Of a DNA stretch of 33,988 bases, positions 17,956 to 25,946 are shown piece after piece (the stretch's first letter is position 1; each line of letters opens with the position of its first letter). The DNA is taken from IMG/VR virus record IMGVR_UViG_3300037189_014651, positions 1 through 33,988 of that record. One strand, 5' to 3'. The position numbers and the translations under genes are program-made. Source of the DNA: a virus. The notes under the pieces were generated by a model. It saw nothing but the letters and a program-made list of their open reading frames with translations. It had not been told where the DNA came from and did no database searches.

Positions 17956-17991
17956 CCAACAGAGTTCGCACGCCGCGCGGAACCCTGTTGG
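17956..17991 (-). promoter_or_regulatory. Stem-loop directly abutting the gp4-like start codon
   Basis: In the minus-strand RNA, CCAACAGGGTTC pairs with GAACTCTGTTGG over 12 positions (eleven Watson-Crick, one G-U), with a 12-base GC-rich loop. The last stem base is immediately before the A of the ATG at 17955. No U-run follows, so it is not a standard terminator. It could limit ribosome access or act as a processing site. Confidence 0.5.
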
Positions 17992-17994
17992 AAC
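17980..17994. promoter_or_regulatory. Candidate LexA (SOS) box, GTTC-N7-GTTC
   Basis: The minus strand reads GTTCCAACAGGGTTC, the same GTTC-N7-GTTC pattern as at 9133-9147. Outside the fixed bases it also shares CA.C..G with that copy. It lies in the 46-base gap before the gp4-like gene, 24 bases ahead of its ATG, and overlaps one arm of the stem-loop. LexA binding would place the gp4-like gene and downstream virion genes under DNA-damage control; this is inference. Confidence 0.4.
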
Positions 17995-18001
17995 GTCGGC
18001 G

Positions 18002-19525
18002 TCAACTCATCTGTTCAAGCCACGTCAGGTGGCCCGAGAGCGTCGCAGGAGCGCCCGACGGCGTCGTCACCGCAACCGTCAATGTGTCCGGCACCGTGCC
18101 GCGAATGTTGTTGAAGAGCGGAAACAACGCCATCAGGTCGAACTCCTGCAGCCCGGAGCCGCCGGCCGGCGCCGTGAAGGCCCAGACGACCTCGCCGCCC
18201 GTCAGGGTCGTCGAGGCCGTATCGACCTGCGCGAAGCTGTTGGCCGATCCGAGCGTCGAGAGCGCCGTCCACGTCGGCGTCGTCAAAGCCGTGACGTTGG
18301 AGATGAGCTCGACCGTGCAGAACGCGCTTGAGGAGATCACCAAGCGGCGCGGCAGCGCCAAGCCCCGCGTCGGATAGCCGACAGTGTAGGTCGTGCCGTT
18401 GGCGAGCCCCGTGCCGAGCGGGCCGCCGGTGATGCTATCGACCAGCGACAACGTCGTCGCGTCATTGGAGACGATCCGCGCCATCTGACCCGCGCCGGTG
18501 CCGCCCGTCGTGAGAAGGAAGTACCCACGCCATTGGTTGGCGGTCCAGCCGGCGCCTGCGCGCGTCAGAGAGGTCGTCGAGCCGGCCGACGCCGTGTTGG
18601 ATTCCGACGAAATGCCCATCGGCCGCAGCCGCACCGAGAACAGCGGCCGTTGCGTCGTGTTGGCGCTGACGGTGACCTGGGCGCCGCGCGCGGTCCCGCC
18701 CGAATAGGTGAAGCCGCGGCTTTCATCGACGCGGCCTTCCACCATGACGCTGACGCCGTAATGGATCAGCGAAGACGACGCCGACGTCGCCACGAGATTT
18801 CGCAATTCGTAGCGCACCGGGAGGTTGCCGGTGCGGGCCCACGGCACCGTGGCCGGCGCAATGCCGACGCCCTGCCCGGCCCTGTTGGCCCACCCCAGGC
18901 GGTGGCACTCGATCGGCTCGCCGTCGATGAACACGCCCCAGCGGATGAGGCCGAAACCGTACCAAGCGAATTCGATCCAGATCATCTGGCCGCGCTGCCA
19001 GTTCAGGTTGCGGATGATCTGATCGTATCGGCTGTCGTAAAGGCTGCTTGTGCGGTCAAAGGCCGACCAGTTCTCAAACGAGACGCGCTCGTCGGTGGGC
19101 AAGCCGCCCGAATCCGAGCGGCGCACGACGAACATGCCCGAGGGGTTTGAAGCCGTGGCCTCGGCCTGCTCGAAGAACACGCCGTTGGCGTCATCGAAAA
19201 AGCCGACCCGCTGGCGATTGCCCGAGACCGGAGCGCCGAACACCGTGCCCGACGCGAAATACATGGTCTTGCCGGGCTGGTAGCGGTGATAGGGCCTCGA
19301 TTGACGGATCGCGAAATCGCCCGCCGCTTGGCCGACGCCCACTTGCACGCCGCCCTGCGTGGGCAGATGCGTGATCGCCCCGCCGCCGGCCGTAAGGCCC
19401 TCCCAGCGCAGCGCCTGAGCGCCGTATTCGAAGTCGGCTTCGTAGATGTTCTGATGCATGGACACCTTGAGGCGACCAAGGTTGTCCATCAGGTTTTGGG
19501 GGGCGCTGCGCAAATCGTAGGGCAT
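18002..19525 (-). CDS. Phage structural protein, unknown role (507 aa)
   Basis: The ATG at 19525 follows AGGACGCCCCG. The protein is beta-rich, Ser/Thr/Gly-rich and acidic to neutral, with no membrane segment. The N-terminal 230 residues contain aromatic patterns (MIWIEFAWYGFGLIRWGVFI) that read like a lectin-type or jelly-roll sheet. A middle repeat-like stretch (TTGGTGAGQMARIVSNDATT, then GTGLANGTTYTVGYP) resembles a small beta module seen in other phage virion proteins. It lies between the decoration-like gene and the gp4-like adaptor, so it is almost certainly a virion component. The specific function cannot be assigned. Confidence 0.55.
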   Translation of the reverse strand: MPYDLRSAPQNLMDNLGRLKVSMHQNIYEADFEYGAQALRWEGLTAGGGAITHLPTQGGVQVGVGQAAGDFAIRQSRPYHRYQPGKTMYFASGTVFGAPVSGNRQRVGFFDDANGVFFEQAEATASNPSGMFVVRRSDSGGLPTDERVSFENWSAFDRTSSLYDSRYDQIIRNLNWQRGQMIWIEFAWYGFGLIRWGVFIDGEPIECHRLGWANRAGQGVGIAPATVPWARTGNLPVRYELRNLVATSASSSLIHYGVSVMVEGRVDESRGFTYSGGTARGAQVTVSANTTQRPLFSVRLRPMGISSESNTASAGSTTSLTRAGAGWTANQWRGYFLLTTGGTGAGQMARIVSNDATTLSLVDSITGGPLGTGLANGTTYTVGYPTRGLALPRRLVISSSAFCTVELISNVTALTTPTWTALSTLGSANSFAQVDTASTTLTGGEVVWAFTAPAGGSGLQEFDLMALFPLFNNIRGTVPDTLTVAVTTPSGAPATLSGHLTWLEQMS

Positions 19526-19541
19526 CGGGGCGTCCTAAAGG

Positions 19542-19949
19542 TTACGGCGCGTCGGGATCGACGGACACCGGGACAAAATCGTCCGTGGTGGGCTCAGGAG
19601 CCGCAGGCGGCGGCGCCGGATCGGCCGGCGCGGGATCGGCCTTCGAGCGCTTGCGGGTGACGCCCGCGCGCATCGTGGCGACCTCGGCGCGCAGCGCTTC
19701 CAGCTCGGCGCGCGCCTGATCCAATTGGGCGGTGAGGCCGAGGTTCTCGGCCCGCAGGAGGTTGACGGCGTGCGGGCTATCAAGCGGCGCGCCAAGGTTG
19801 GCGACGATCGGCGCAGCCTCGGTCTCGACAGGCGCAGACGGCTCAGCGCCCCAGCCCTCGGGAACGTCCGTAGACGACGCAAAGATCTGCCCGTCGCTCG
19901 CGGGGCGACCGGGCGGGTAAAACCATTTCGGCCAGGATGAATAGTTCAC
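19542..19949 (-). CDS. Small hypothetical virion-region protein with coiled coil (135 aa)
   Basis: The start is GTG at 19949 after GAGGG. The N-terminus (MNYSSWPKWFYPPGRP, then DGQIFASSTDVPEGW) is aromatic. A helical heptad-like segment runs from about residue 63 to 95 (LLRAENLGLTAQLDQARAEL), followed by a basic patch and an Ala/Pro tail. It is preceded by a terminator-like hairpin and sits between decoration and structural genes. A similar short protein with this N-terminal pattern commonly follows the coat gene in phages. The function is not known. Confidence 0.6.
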   Translation of the reverse strand: MNYSSWPKWFYPPGRPASDGQIFASSTDVPEGWGAEPSAPVETEAAPIVANLGAPLDSPHAVNLLRAENLGLTAQLDQARAELEALRAEVATMRAGVTRKRSKADPAPADPAPPPAAPEPTTDDFVPVSVDPDAP

Positions 19950-19964
19950 GGTCAGCCCTCAATT

Positions 19965-20001
19965 CAAAGAAAGCGGCGGGGCGCCGGTGAAGCGCCCCGC
20001 C
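19965..20001 (-). terminator. Intrinsic terminator after the decoration-like gene
   Basis: GGCGGGGCGC and GCGCCCCGCC form a perfect 10-bp stem with a 7-base loop (19975-20001), six bases after the stop of the 459-aa gene. On the minus strand the stem is followed by GCTTTCTTTG. The stem is strong and the U-tract interrupted, so partial termination that lowers expression of the downstream virion genes is plausible. Confidence 0.65.
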
Positions 20002-20007
20002 CTTTCG

Positions 20008-21387
20008 TTACGCGCCTGCGAGCAGGCCGTAGTTGACGAACGCGTTACGCATCGCGCTCAGCAGGTTCGACTGCGCATCGTTCGCGCGACTCACCGTCTG
20101 ATAGACGCAGTTGCCAGCGCCCGGCGACGGCACTTGGAAGTTGCCGACGACGTAGGTCTCGGTCGGCGGCGTGATGGCGCCGCTGGTCGAGTTCGAGAAC
20201 GTGATCGCAAGCGTGTTCACAGCGCTCACGCGCACGCCGACGATGCCGATGCCCACCGTGTACGACGGCTTGTTGATCCACACCGGCGAGCCCGCAACGA
20301 GGCCCGTGACGGTGAAGGTCTGCTCGGCCGTCGTGTTGGCCGCGACAGAGCCCGGCGCGATCGACGGGGTGTAGAGGACAAGCGGCGCAGCCGGTGCGAT
20401 CCGCGAAAGGCGGAACTGATACACTTCCGCGGCGGTGGGCGTGAGGCCCGTGCCGATGCCGGCGAAGTAGGCCGTCAGCGTGTCAGCGGTCGCCACCGCA
20501 CCCGCAAGGGTCGCAGCGTTGGTCGCTGCAGCCTGCGAGGTTGGCTTGTACCAGCCCGTCACCGCGTCGGTCGCGAGCACGCCCGTGAAGGCCGTTGAGC
20601 CGCCCGTGGCGACGACGCCCGCGCCGATGGCGCCGACGGTGCCGGCGTTCATCTGAGCCCAAATGTCGTTGTTGGCGGCATCGAGACCGAAGACCACGCT
20701 GATGGTGTAGACTTCAGCGGCGGTCGGCGTGATCGGCGAGGCCGTCACGTTGGCGAAGGTGATGCCAAGAACGCCTTCCGAGACCACACGGACCCCGACG
20801 ATGTCGAGACCGGCTTGCGAGGTCGGCTTGGAGACCTGCACAAGGCCACCAGCCGCAAGGCCGGTGACGGCGAACTGCTGCTCAACCGTGGCGTTGGCGG
20901 CGACCTGCGCCGGCGACAGCGTAGCGGAGATCGACGGCAGGCCGCGGATCGCGACGATCCGGTAGGCTTCCGAGGCGGTCGGGGTGATTGAGCCGCCGGT
21001 GAAGTTCGAGAACGTCACCTGAACCGTGTTGGACGCCGAGATGCGGGCGTTGCCAACACCGAGGCCCGCCTGGGCGGTCGGCTTGTTAACGTAGAGAAGA
21101 TCGCCCGCAGCGACCAGCATCGTGGCGCCCGTGCCGGTCTGGACCGTCATGGAACGCTCGCCCGTGGTGTTGGCGGTCACCGCCGACGGCGATTGCGTCG
21201 TCGAGTAGGTGGCGATGACGCCAGCCGCCAGACCGCGCGTGAGCGTGGCTTGAATGGCGCCCGAGGCGCGAACGACCGGGTTGGCGCCGAAGAACGAAAT
21301 GCGATCCGTCGGCGCGAGGCCAAAGATCTGGCCGTCGGCGCGGCCATCGCTGTGCTGGCGGGGGCCAGAGGTTTCGAGGAAGGGCAT
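20008..21387 (-). CDS. Capsid decoration-like protein built of four Ig-like repeats
   Basis: 459 residues, ATG at 21387 after GGAGG. The first 45 residues (DGQIFGLAPTDRISFFGANP) match the N-terminal arm of phage head decoration proteins. The rest is four diverged repeats of about 80-95 residues. Each has an N-T-T/A-T-x-E element, a K-P-T/S turn at K102, K187, K281 and K373, then a V/L-x-I-T-F-x-N strand and ITPT-x-x-E-x-Y. The third copy is the most diverged. It directly follows the coat gene and precedes a strong terminator, which fits a protein needed in high copy on the capsid surface. The final 45 residues are helical. The repeat structure is seen directly; surface location is inferred. 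Confidence 0.7.
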   Translation of the reverse strand: MPFLETSGPRQHSDGRADGQIFGLAPTDRISFFGANPVVRASGAIQATLTRGLAAGVIATYSTTQSPSAVTANTTGERSMTVQTGTGATMLVAAGDLLYVNKPTAQAGLGVGNARISASNTVQVTFSNFTGGSITPTASEAYRIVAIRGLPSISATLSPAQVAANATVEQQFAVTGLAAGGLVQVSKPTSQAGLDIVGVRVVSEGVLGITFANVTASPITPTAAEVYTISVVFGLDAANNDIWAQMNAGTVGAIGAGVVATGGSTAFTGVLATDAVTGWYKPTSQAAATNAATLAGAVATADTLTAYFAGIGTGLTPTAAEVYQFRLSRIAPAAPLVLYTPSIAPGSVAANTTAEQTFTVTGLVAGSPVWINKPSYTVGIGIVGVRVSAVNTLAITFSNSTSGAITPPTETYVVGNFQVPSPGAGNCVYQTVSRANDAQSNLLSAMRNAFVNYGLLAGA

Positions 21388-21406
21388 GTGTGCCTCCGAG
21401 GAATGA

Positions 21407-21422
21407 TGAGCCTAAAGGCTCA
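21407..21422. promoter_or_regulatory. Short hairpin upstream of the decoration-like gene
   Basis: TGAGCC-TAAA-GGCTCA is a perfect 6-bp inverted repeat with a 4-base loop. It lies 20 bases before the ATG at 21387 and just upstream of its GGAGG site. It may protect the 5' end of the decoration mRNA or belong to the preceding terminator region. Confidence 0.4.
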
Positions 21423-21430
21423 GTGTCGTG

Positions 21431-21472
21431 AAAAAGCAGAAGCGCGGGAGAAGGTCGTCCCCTCCCCCGCGC
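21431..21472 (-). terminator. Terminator-like hairpin after the coat gene
   Basis: On the minus strand GCGCGGG and CCCGCGC (21442-21472) form a 7-bp GC stem with a 17-base loop, starting 7 bases after the coat stop. The RNA continues TTCTGCTTTTT. The long loop makes it weaker than the hairpin at 19975-20001, but the U-rich end is better. Confidence 0.5.
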
Positions 21473-21478
21473 GTTGGA

Positions 21479-22795
21479 TCAGCCGCCGCCGACGCGCGTC
21501 GCCAGCCGGTTGTCGATCATGAGAGCCGTGTACAGAATGTCGAAACGGTGAGCATGCTCATCGTTGTCGCCATCCGAATAGCGCCAGTAGCGGATCGAAA
21601 GACCCGTATCCGGATCGCTCGCAATCGCCGCTTCGCCCGTGAACGGCAGAACGAGGTCGGCCGTCGCAAGCGTGATGGCGTTGCGATGGAAGACGATGTT
21701 CTGCGGGGTCGTGCTGTTTGCCGTGCCAGCGATCGTGATGACGGCGCCGTCCGCGGGAGCGGCCGACACGGTCTGTTCCGCGCCGGTCACGATGATTGGC
21801 GGGGAGATGTTGATCGTCTGCTCGGAGAGGCCAGCGGTCGAGAACGTGTAAGTCCCGTTGTAGCTGTCCGTGTAGGTCGATCCGTCCACGTCCGTGAGCG
21901 TCGCAGCAACGTAGTTCGCCAGGGCCGGGCCCGGCGAGACGACGAATTGCTGCAGATAGTTCAGGCGGGCCTTCGTGCGCGGATTGACGGCGAAAACGCC
22001 GGCGATCGTGAACGTGTCGCCGACGTTGAAAGTCGCCCCGTTCGACGCGCCCTGGATGCGCAGCGTCGAGATCATCGTTTCCTTGACCGACGAATAGGTG
22101 ACCGATTGACCAGCGCCCTTCACAGTGATCGTGCCAGCCGTAGCCCACGATCCGAAGACGTGGTTGAGAACCGATTGGCTCTTGTAGGGCTGGACGTCGC
22201 CGATCAGCGGCAGCATGGCCTTTTCAAGGGCCGAGCGGCCGATCGAATTGTCGGTCATCTGCGTCGTGCCGGTGAAGTAGGACGCGAGGCCCCAGTAATC
22301 ATCCGGGTACAACACACCGACGCGCTCGTCAGAGGGCACCGCCATGTTGTCGAGACGCTGCGGCGCGCGGAAGAACTGCGCCGGCGTCGTGATCGCTGTG
22401 CCGAGCGTGCCGACAGTCGAGTAGCAGGCGCGGAAGGTCGAGAGCAGATCGCTATCGACTTGCTGGCCGAGCTGGGCCATCGCATTGCCGAGGACTTTGC
22501 TCTTGAGAAGAGCATCGACCGACAACGTGTCTTCGAACGACGTGAACTTGACCTTGATGTGCTTTTGGCGGTCGATGCGGACGTCCGCCGAGCCTTCGAT
22601 CACGTCTTGGCTTTTCGCAACGCGCCCGTTGCCGACCAGGAACGACGGCGGACGCTTCACCTTCACGGTGTCGCCGATCTTCCGGAATTCCTTGGTGTAA
22701 TCGGTGTTGACCAAACGGCCCATGACGAGGCTGTTTTTCAACCAGACGAGGCCCGCCTGGGCGAACACCGTCGGTGTAGCAATAGCGTTAGGCAT
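21479..22795 (-). CDS. Major capsid (coat) protein, P22 gp5-like
   Basis: 438 residues, close to the 430 of P22 coat. The ATG at 22795 follows CGGAG. The N-terminal half has the typical order of P22-type coats: WLKNSLVMGRLVN, GDTVKVKRPP, then FTSFEDTLSVDALLKSKVLG and AMAQLGQQVDSDLL. Around residue 250, GDTFTIAGVFAVNPRTKARL corresponds to the inserted telokin-like I-domain region of P22 coat. Upstream genes are portal and scaffold. The protein forms the HK97-fold icosahedral shell. Confidence 0.9.
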   Translation of the reverse strand: MPNAIATPTVFAQAGLVWLKNSLVMGRLVNTDYTKEFRKIGDTVKVKRPPSFLVGNGRVAKSQDVIEGSADVRIDRQKHIKVKFTSFEDTLSVDALLKSKVLGNAMAQLGQQVDSDLLSTFRACYSTVGTLGTAITTPAQFFRAPQRLDNMAVPSDERVGVLYPDDYWGLASYFTGTTQMTDNSIGRSALEKAMLPLIGDVQPYKSQSVLNHVFGSWATAGTITVKGAGQSVTYSSVKETMISTLRIQGASNGATFNVGDTFTIAGVFAVNPRTKARLNYLQQFVVSPGPALANYVAATLTDVDGSTYTDSYNGTYTFSTAGLSEQTINISPPIIVTGAEQTVSAAPADGAVITIAGTANSTTPQNIVFHRNAITLATADLVLPFTGEAAIASDPDTGLSIRYWRYSDGDNDEHAHRFDILYTALMIDNRLATRVGGG

Positions 22796-22830
22796 AGCAT
22801 TTACTCCGGGCGCGTCGTTTCAAGACGGCC

Positions 22831-23832
22831 CTAGCGACTGCGCGTGTGCAGCGACCGGAATCGGGCTTCGAGATCGCTGAACGCCGCGGTGTCGGGGTTG
22901 AAGGGAACGGCGCCGCCCCTGCCCTGCACCCCTGTCGTGGCCGTGAGGCCTGGGGTAGCGGGTGCGGGTGCGGCGGCAGGTGCAGGCTGGGGAGCGGGCG
23001 CAGGTTGCGCCGTTGACGGCGTCGGACGCGCCGACGCTTGGCGGCGGCGGGCTTCGACGTAGGTGGAGACATGCACGGCGGCGCGTTCGACCAAGCGCGC
23101 GCGCTCGGCGATGCTGTCCGCGGCGACGATGTCGTTGAAATAGTCCGGGTTGCGGCCCAGCCATTCGGCGAGATGCGCCGGATGGCTTGAGGTCGCGATG
23201 AGATCGGCGGTTTGCGTGTCGGCGGCGACGGCCCGCAACACTTCTGCGCCGGCCTCAAAACCCGCCGATCGCGTCTCATCGACGACCGTTTTGAACCGGG
23301 TCAAGCCCTCGTTATGCCGAGCAGCCTCAGCGCGGGCGCGCGCGTCAGCTTCGGCCTTTTCCTGCTGTTCGCGGAAAAGCGCTGCGGCCTCCTCCCGACC
23401 GTGATGCTTGGCGAGATCGGCCAAGTACCGCGGATCCACCTCCCCGTACTCATAGAGCGTCGGGTTGGGGGCTGACGGAGGTTGCGGGGCTTCGGGAGCG
23501 GCGACCGCGTTCTGCGGCGCCCCCGGAGCCTGGCCGCGCTGGAACGCTTCGGCGACGCCTCGCCAGTAAGCGGCTTCCTGCTGGGCTTTGTTGCGGTCGG
23601 CGGTCAGCTGAGAAAACCGATAGCCGGGACTGCGCTTGTCCTGGGCGTCGGGCTGCTGGTGATCGACGATCTGTTCGGCCGGCGCGGGCTGCTGGACGTC
23701 TCCAACAGCGGTCTCCGCGACCGGCTCTGCACCCACGGGGCCATCGACGCCCGGCTGACCAGCCGGTGCGGGAAGCTCACCCACGGATTGCGTTTGGATG
23801 CCCGAAAGGGCGTCCGAGACTTCAACGGACAT
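22831..23832 (-). CDS. Scaffolding protein
   Basis: 333 residues, ATG at 23832 with GGAG upstream, overlapping the portal stop. It is highly charged and helical with Pro/Ala-rich ends. A central coiled-coil stretch (FREQQEKAEADARARAEAA) is followed by a helical region, and the C-terminus is short and basic (SLHTRSR), like the coat-binding end of P22 scaffold. The position between portal and coat is the standard place for the assembly scaffold, which directs procapsid assembly and is later released. Assignment is from composition, ends and gene order rather than a diagnostic motif. Confidence 0.75.
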   Translation of the reverse strand: MSVEVSDALSGIQTQSVGELPAPAGQPGVDGPVGAEPVAETAVGDVQQPAPAEQIVDHQQPDAQDKRSPGYRFSQLTADRNKAQQEAAYWRGVAEAFQRGQAPGAPQNAVAAPEAPQPPSAPNPTLYEYGEVDPRYLADLAKHHGREEAAALFREQQEKAEADARARAEAARHNEGLTRFKTVVDETRSAGFEAGAEVLRAVAADTQTADLIATSSHPAHLAEWLGRNPDYFNDIVAADSIAERARLVERAAVHVSTYVEARRRQASARPTPSTAQPAPAPQPAPAAAPAPATPGLTATTGVQGRGGAVPFNPDTAAFSDLEARFRSLHTRSR

Positions 23833-25882
23833 TGACTGCTCCCATCATCCCCGCCCGCCCTGCAGGCACAGCCTGTGGCGGTACGCGTTCCGCGCCGGCG
23901 GGGGCGACGCGGGGCGAAGACGGAGGGCCCATAGGCCCAGGTATCGGGGGCATGCCGGGAGGCCCGCCGGCGCCCATCGGGGGCGCTCCTGGCGGCATGG
24001 GCATGCCGGGCGGCATTGGGGGCATGCCGGGCATTCCCGGCGGCATGCCGGGGGGCATGCCGGGGGGCGGGAGAATGCCCATCGCGGTCGCCGCGGCGCC
24101 GAGCTCCTCGGCGATCGCTTCGGCGTCTTTCCAGTCGCCGTTCTTGGCGATGCGCTTGGCGAGGACGACGCGCAGCGGCTCGGGCAAGAGGCCCGCAAGT
24201 TCGGTCATCGCCGCGGTCTGCTCTTCGCGCTCGGACTGATACGAAGGACCGGCGCGGACGTTCACGTCGTAACGACCGACGTTGAGGTCGGCGCCTTGGG
24301 CGCGCATTTCCTCGAGCGAGAGCACGGCCGGCTGATCGTCTTCGCCGACGATGCGGATCATGTCGCGCGACGAATAGATCTGCGGAATGACGACCAGGCA
24401 CTCGCGCGCGCAGCTTTCTATCGCGCCCATGAGGTTGTCGACGTAGAGGTAGGTCGAGGTTTCGGCCTGGGCGTCGCGCGCCTGGATGGCGATGCCGGAC
24501 GTTTCGTTGCTGCGCTGGCCGAGGCTCGCATCGTAGATGCCGGTCGCGGCCTTCATGTCCTCGATCGAGGCGGCGGCAAGCAGGTTTGACGACGGATCCG
24601 GCTGTATGGGGGGCTCGCGCTGCGGGCGCGGCGCCCCGATCGGCGAGCCGTCCATCGAATTCGTGGTGCGATAGCGCAGGTAGGCCGCGCGGCCGGTGTT
24701 GGCCTTCTCCCACTCGCGCTCATAACCGGCGATCTGCTCATCGGCGAGAATGAACGGCACCTGCGGGGCCATCATGTCGCGCTCGACCTGCGAACTACGC
24801 GCCATGTTCAGCGTGCGCTGCGCATCCTTGGTGTTGCGGATCAGGCCGTGGCGGATGACCTGGCCGTCCGGCATGTCGGTTTCTTCGCCGACGACGGTGA
24901 ACACCGGGATGCGCTCGCCCGGCCACGTCACAGGCGGCTGCAGAAGCCCCTCTTTGCCGTCGATCGCGACGAGGTACATCCGCACCGCCTTGCGGTACGA
25001 AGGCCTGCGGTTGGTGATCTGCCAGCCGTCGGCCATCGCCTCGGCGATGATCTGCTGGTCGGGAGCCTCGAGCACGGTCACTGCGCCGGTCGGCCCGTGC
25101 GTCAGCTGGACAATTTCGATCGGCTCGCGCTCGACGCGCCAGTATTCGCCGACCGTGATGACCGCGCCGCCCATCCGCATGGGGATTTGCTGCGGCGCGT
25201 AAGGCCGCTGCTTCGGGAACGCAGCCGCGCTGGCGTTGGGATAGGTCCGCTCAAACTGCTCTTTGGTCAGATCCTGGGTGATCGTACACCACTCAGCGTC
25301 GGCCTTGTCGTCCATCGCCGAGGCGGGATCCCACACGACGCTGTTCCAATTGCGGATGGACCGGATCCGGAGCTCGAGGTCGAAGGACTTCTCGTCGGCC
25401 CATTCCAGCGTCAGCTTGAAATGGCCCATGCCGACGATTGCGGCGTGCTCGGACGCGCGGGTGAATACCCGCGACGCCTGCGACTGCGCCTGGATGTGGC
25501 GGATGATGCCTTCGAACAGCTGCGCCGCTTCGCCGGTCGCCGAGCCGTCCGCCGGAGAGCAGCGAATTGAGGGCTTGTTGCGGCGAATTTCGCCCGTGAT
25601 CTGCTTCACGAACTGCTGCTGGCGTGGAACCGTCAGCGTCGGGCGCTTCTCATCGCGCCGGCGCTGCTCGATCTCTTTGTCCCAGTGCTTGCCGCCATAA
25701 AACAGCGCGTCTTCGTAGGCGCCGTCGCGGTTTTCCTTGTCGAAGTCGTAGCCTTCGCGATACCGGCGGATCGCCTCATCGACGATGCGCTCATCGATCG
25801 CGCGAGCGCTTGGGCCCTGCGCGTCCGGCACGGGCGGCGTCGTGGGCGCAGCAATGGTGTCGATGCCGTCGAGCGGGTCCAT
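23822..25882 (-). CDS. Portal protein, P22 gp1-like
   Basis: 686 residues from the ATG at 25882 (a GTG lies one codon earlier). The N-terminal part has the pattern of P22-type portals: YEDALFYGGKHWD, RPTLTVPRQQQFVKQITGEI, then FEGIIRHIQ and RASEHAAIVGMGHFKL. The dodecameric portal forms the DNA channel and packaging-motor anchor. Instead of the P22 barrel helix tail, the last part (about residues 600-660) is a Gly-Met-Pro-rich low-complexity tail. It lies between terminase large subunit and scaffold, as expected. Confidence 0.9.
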   Translation of the reverse strand: MDPLDGIDTIAAPTTPPVPDAQGPSARAIDERIVDEAIRRYREGYDFDKENRDGAYEDALFYGGKHWDKEIEQRRRDEKRPTLTVPRQQQFVKQITGEIRRNKPSIRCSPADGSATGEAAQLFEGIIRHIQAQSQASRVFTRASEHAAIVGMGHFKLTLEWADEKSFDLELRIRSIRNWNSVVWDPASAMDDKADAEWCTITQDLTKEQFERTYPNASAAAFPKQRPYAPQQIPMRMGGAVITVGEYWRVEREPIEIVQLTHGPTGAVTVLEAPDQQIIAEAMADGWQITNRRPSYRKAVRMYLVAIDGKEGLLQPPVTWPGERIPVFTVVGEETDMPDGQVIRHGLIRNTKDAQRTLNMARSSQVERDMMAPQVPFILADEQIAGYEREWEKANTGRAAYLRYRTTNSMDGSPIGAPRPQREPPIQPDPSSNLLAAASIEDMKAATGIYDASLGQRSNETSGIAIQARDAQAETSTYLYVDNLMGAIESCARECLVVIPQIYSSRDMIRIVGEDDQPAVLSLEEMRAQGADLNVGRYDVNVRAGPSYQSEREEQTAAMTELAGLLPEPLRVVLAKRIAKNGDWKDAEAIAEELGAAATAMGILPPPGMPPGMPPGMPGMPPMPPGMPMPPGAPPMGAGGPPGMPPIPGPMGPPSSPRVAPAGAERVPPQAVPAGRAGMMGAVNVR
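23935..24072 (-). repeat. Gly-Met-Pro codon repeat in the portal C-terminus
   Basis: Repeated GGCATGCCGGG-type units, including five GCATGC hexamers, encode a PPGMPPGMPPGMPGMPPMPP-type tail. The pattern suggests replication slippage and length variation between relatives. Confidence 0.75.
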
Positions 25883-25895
25883 CACACCGGAGTGC

Positions 25896-25946
25896 CGTTC
25901 TGATCAGAACGACGCCTGCAGATATGTTCAGCGGATATGTTCAGCC
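25896..25946. promoter_or_regulatory. 16-bp palindrome and 13-bp tandem repeat between terL and portal
   Basis: CGTTCTGATCAGAACG (25896-25911) is a perfect palindrome. Ten bases further, GATATGTTCAGCG and GATATGTTCAGCC (25921-25946) form a tandem direct repeat that overlaps the terL stop codon. The gap is AT-richer than its surroundings and lies just before the portal start, so an operator or promoter is plausible, but no -35/-10 pair stands out. Confidence 0.45.
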
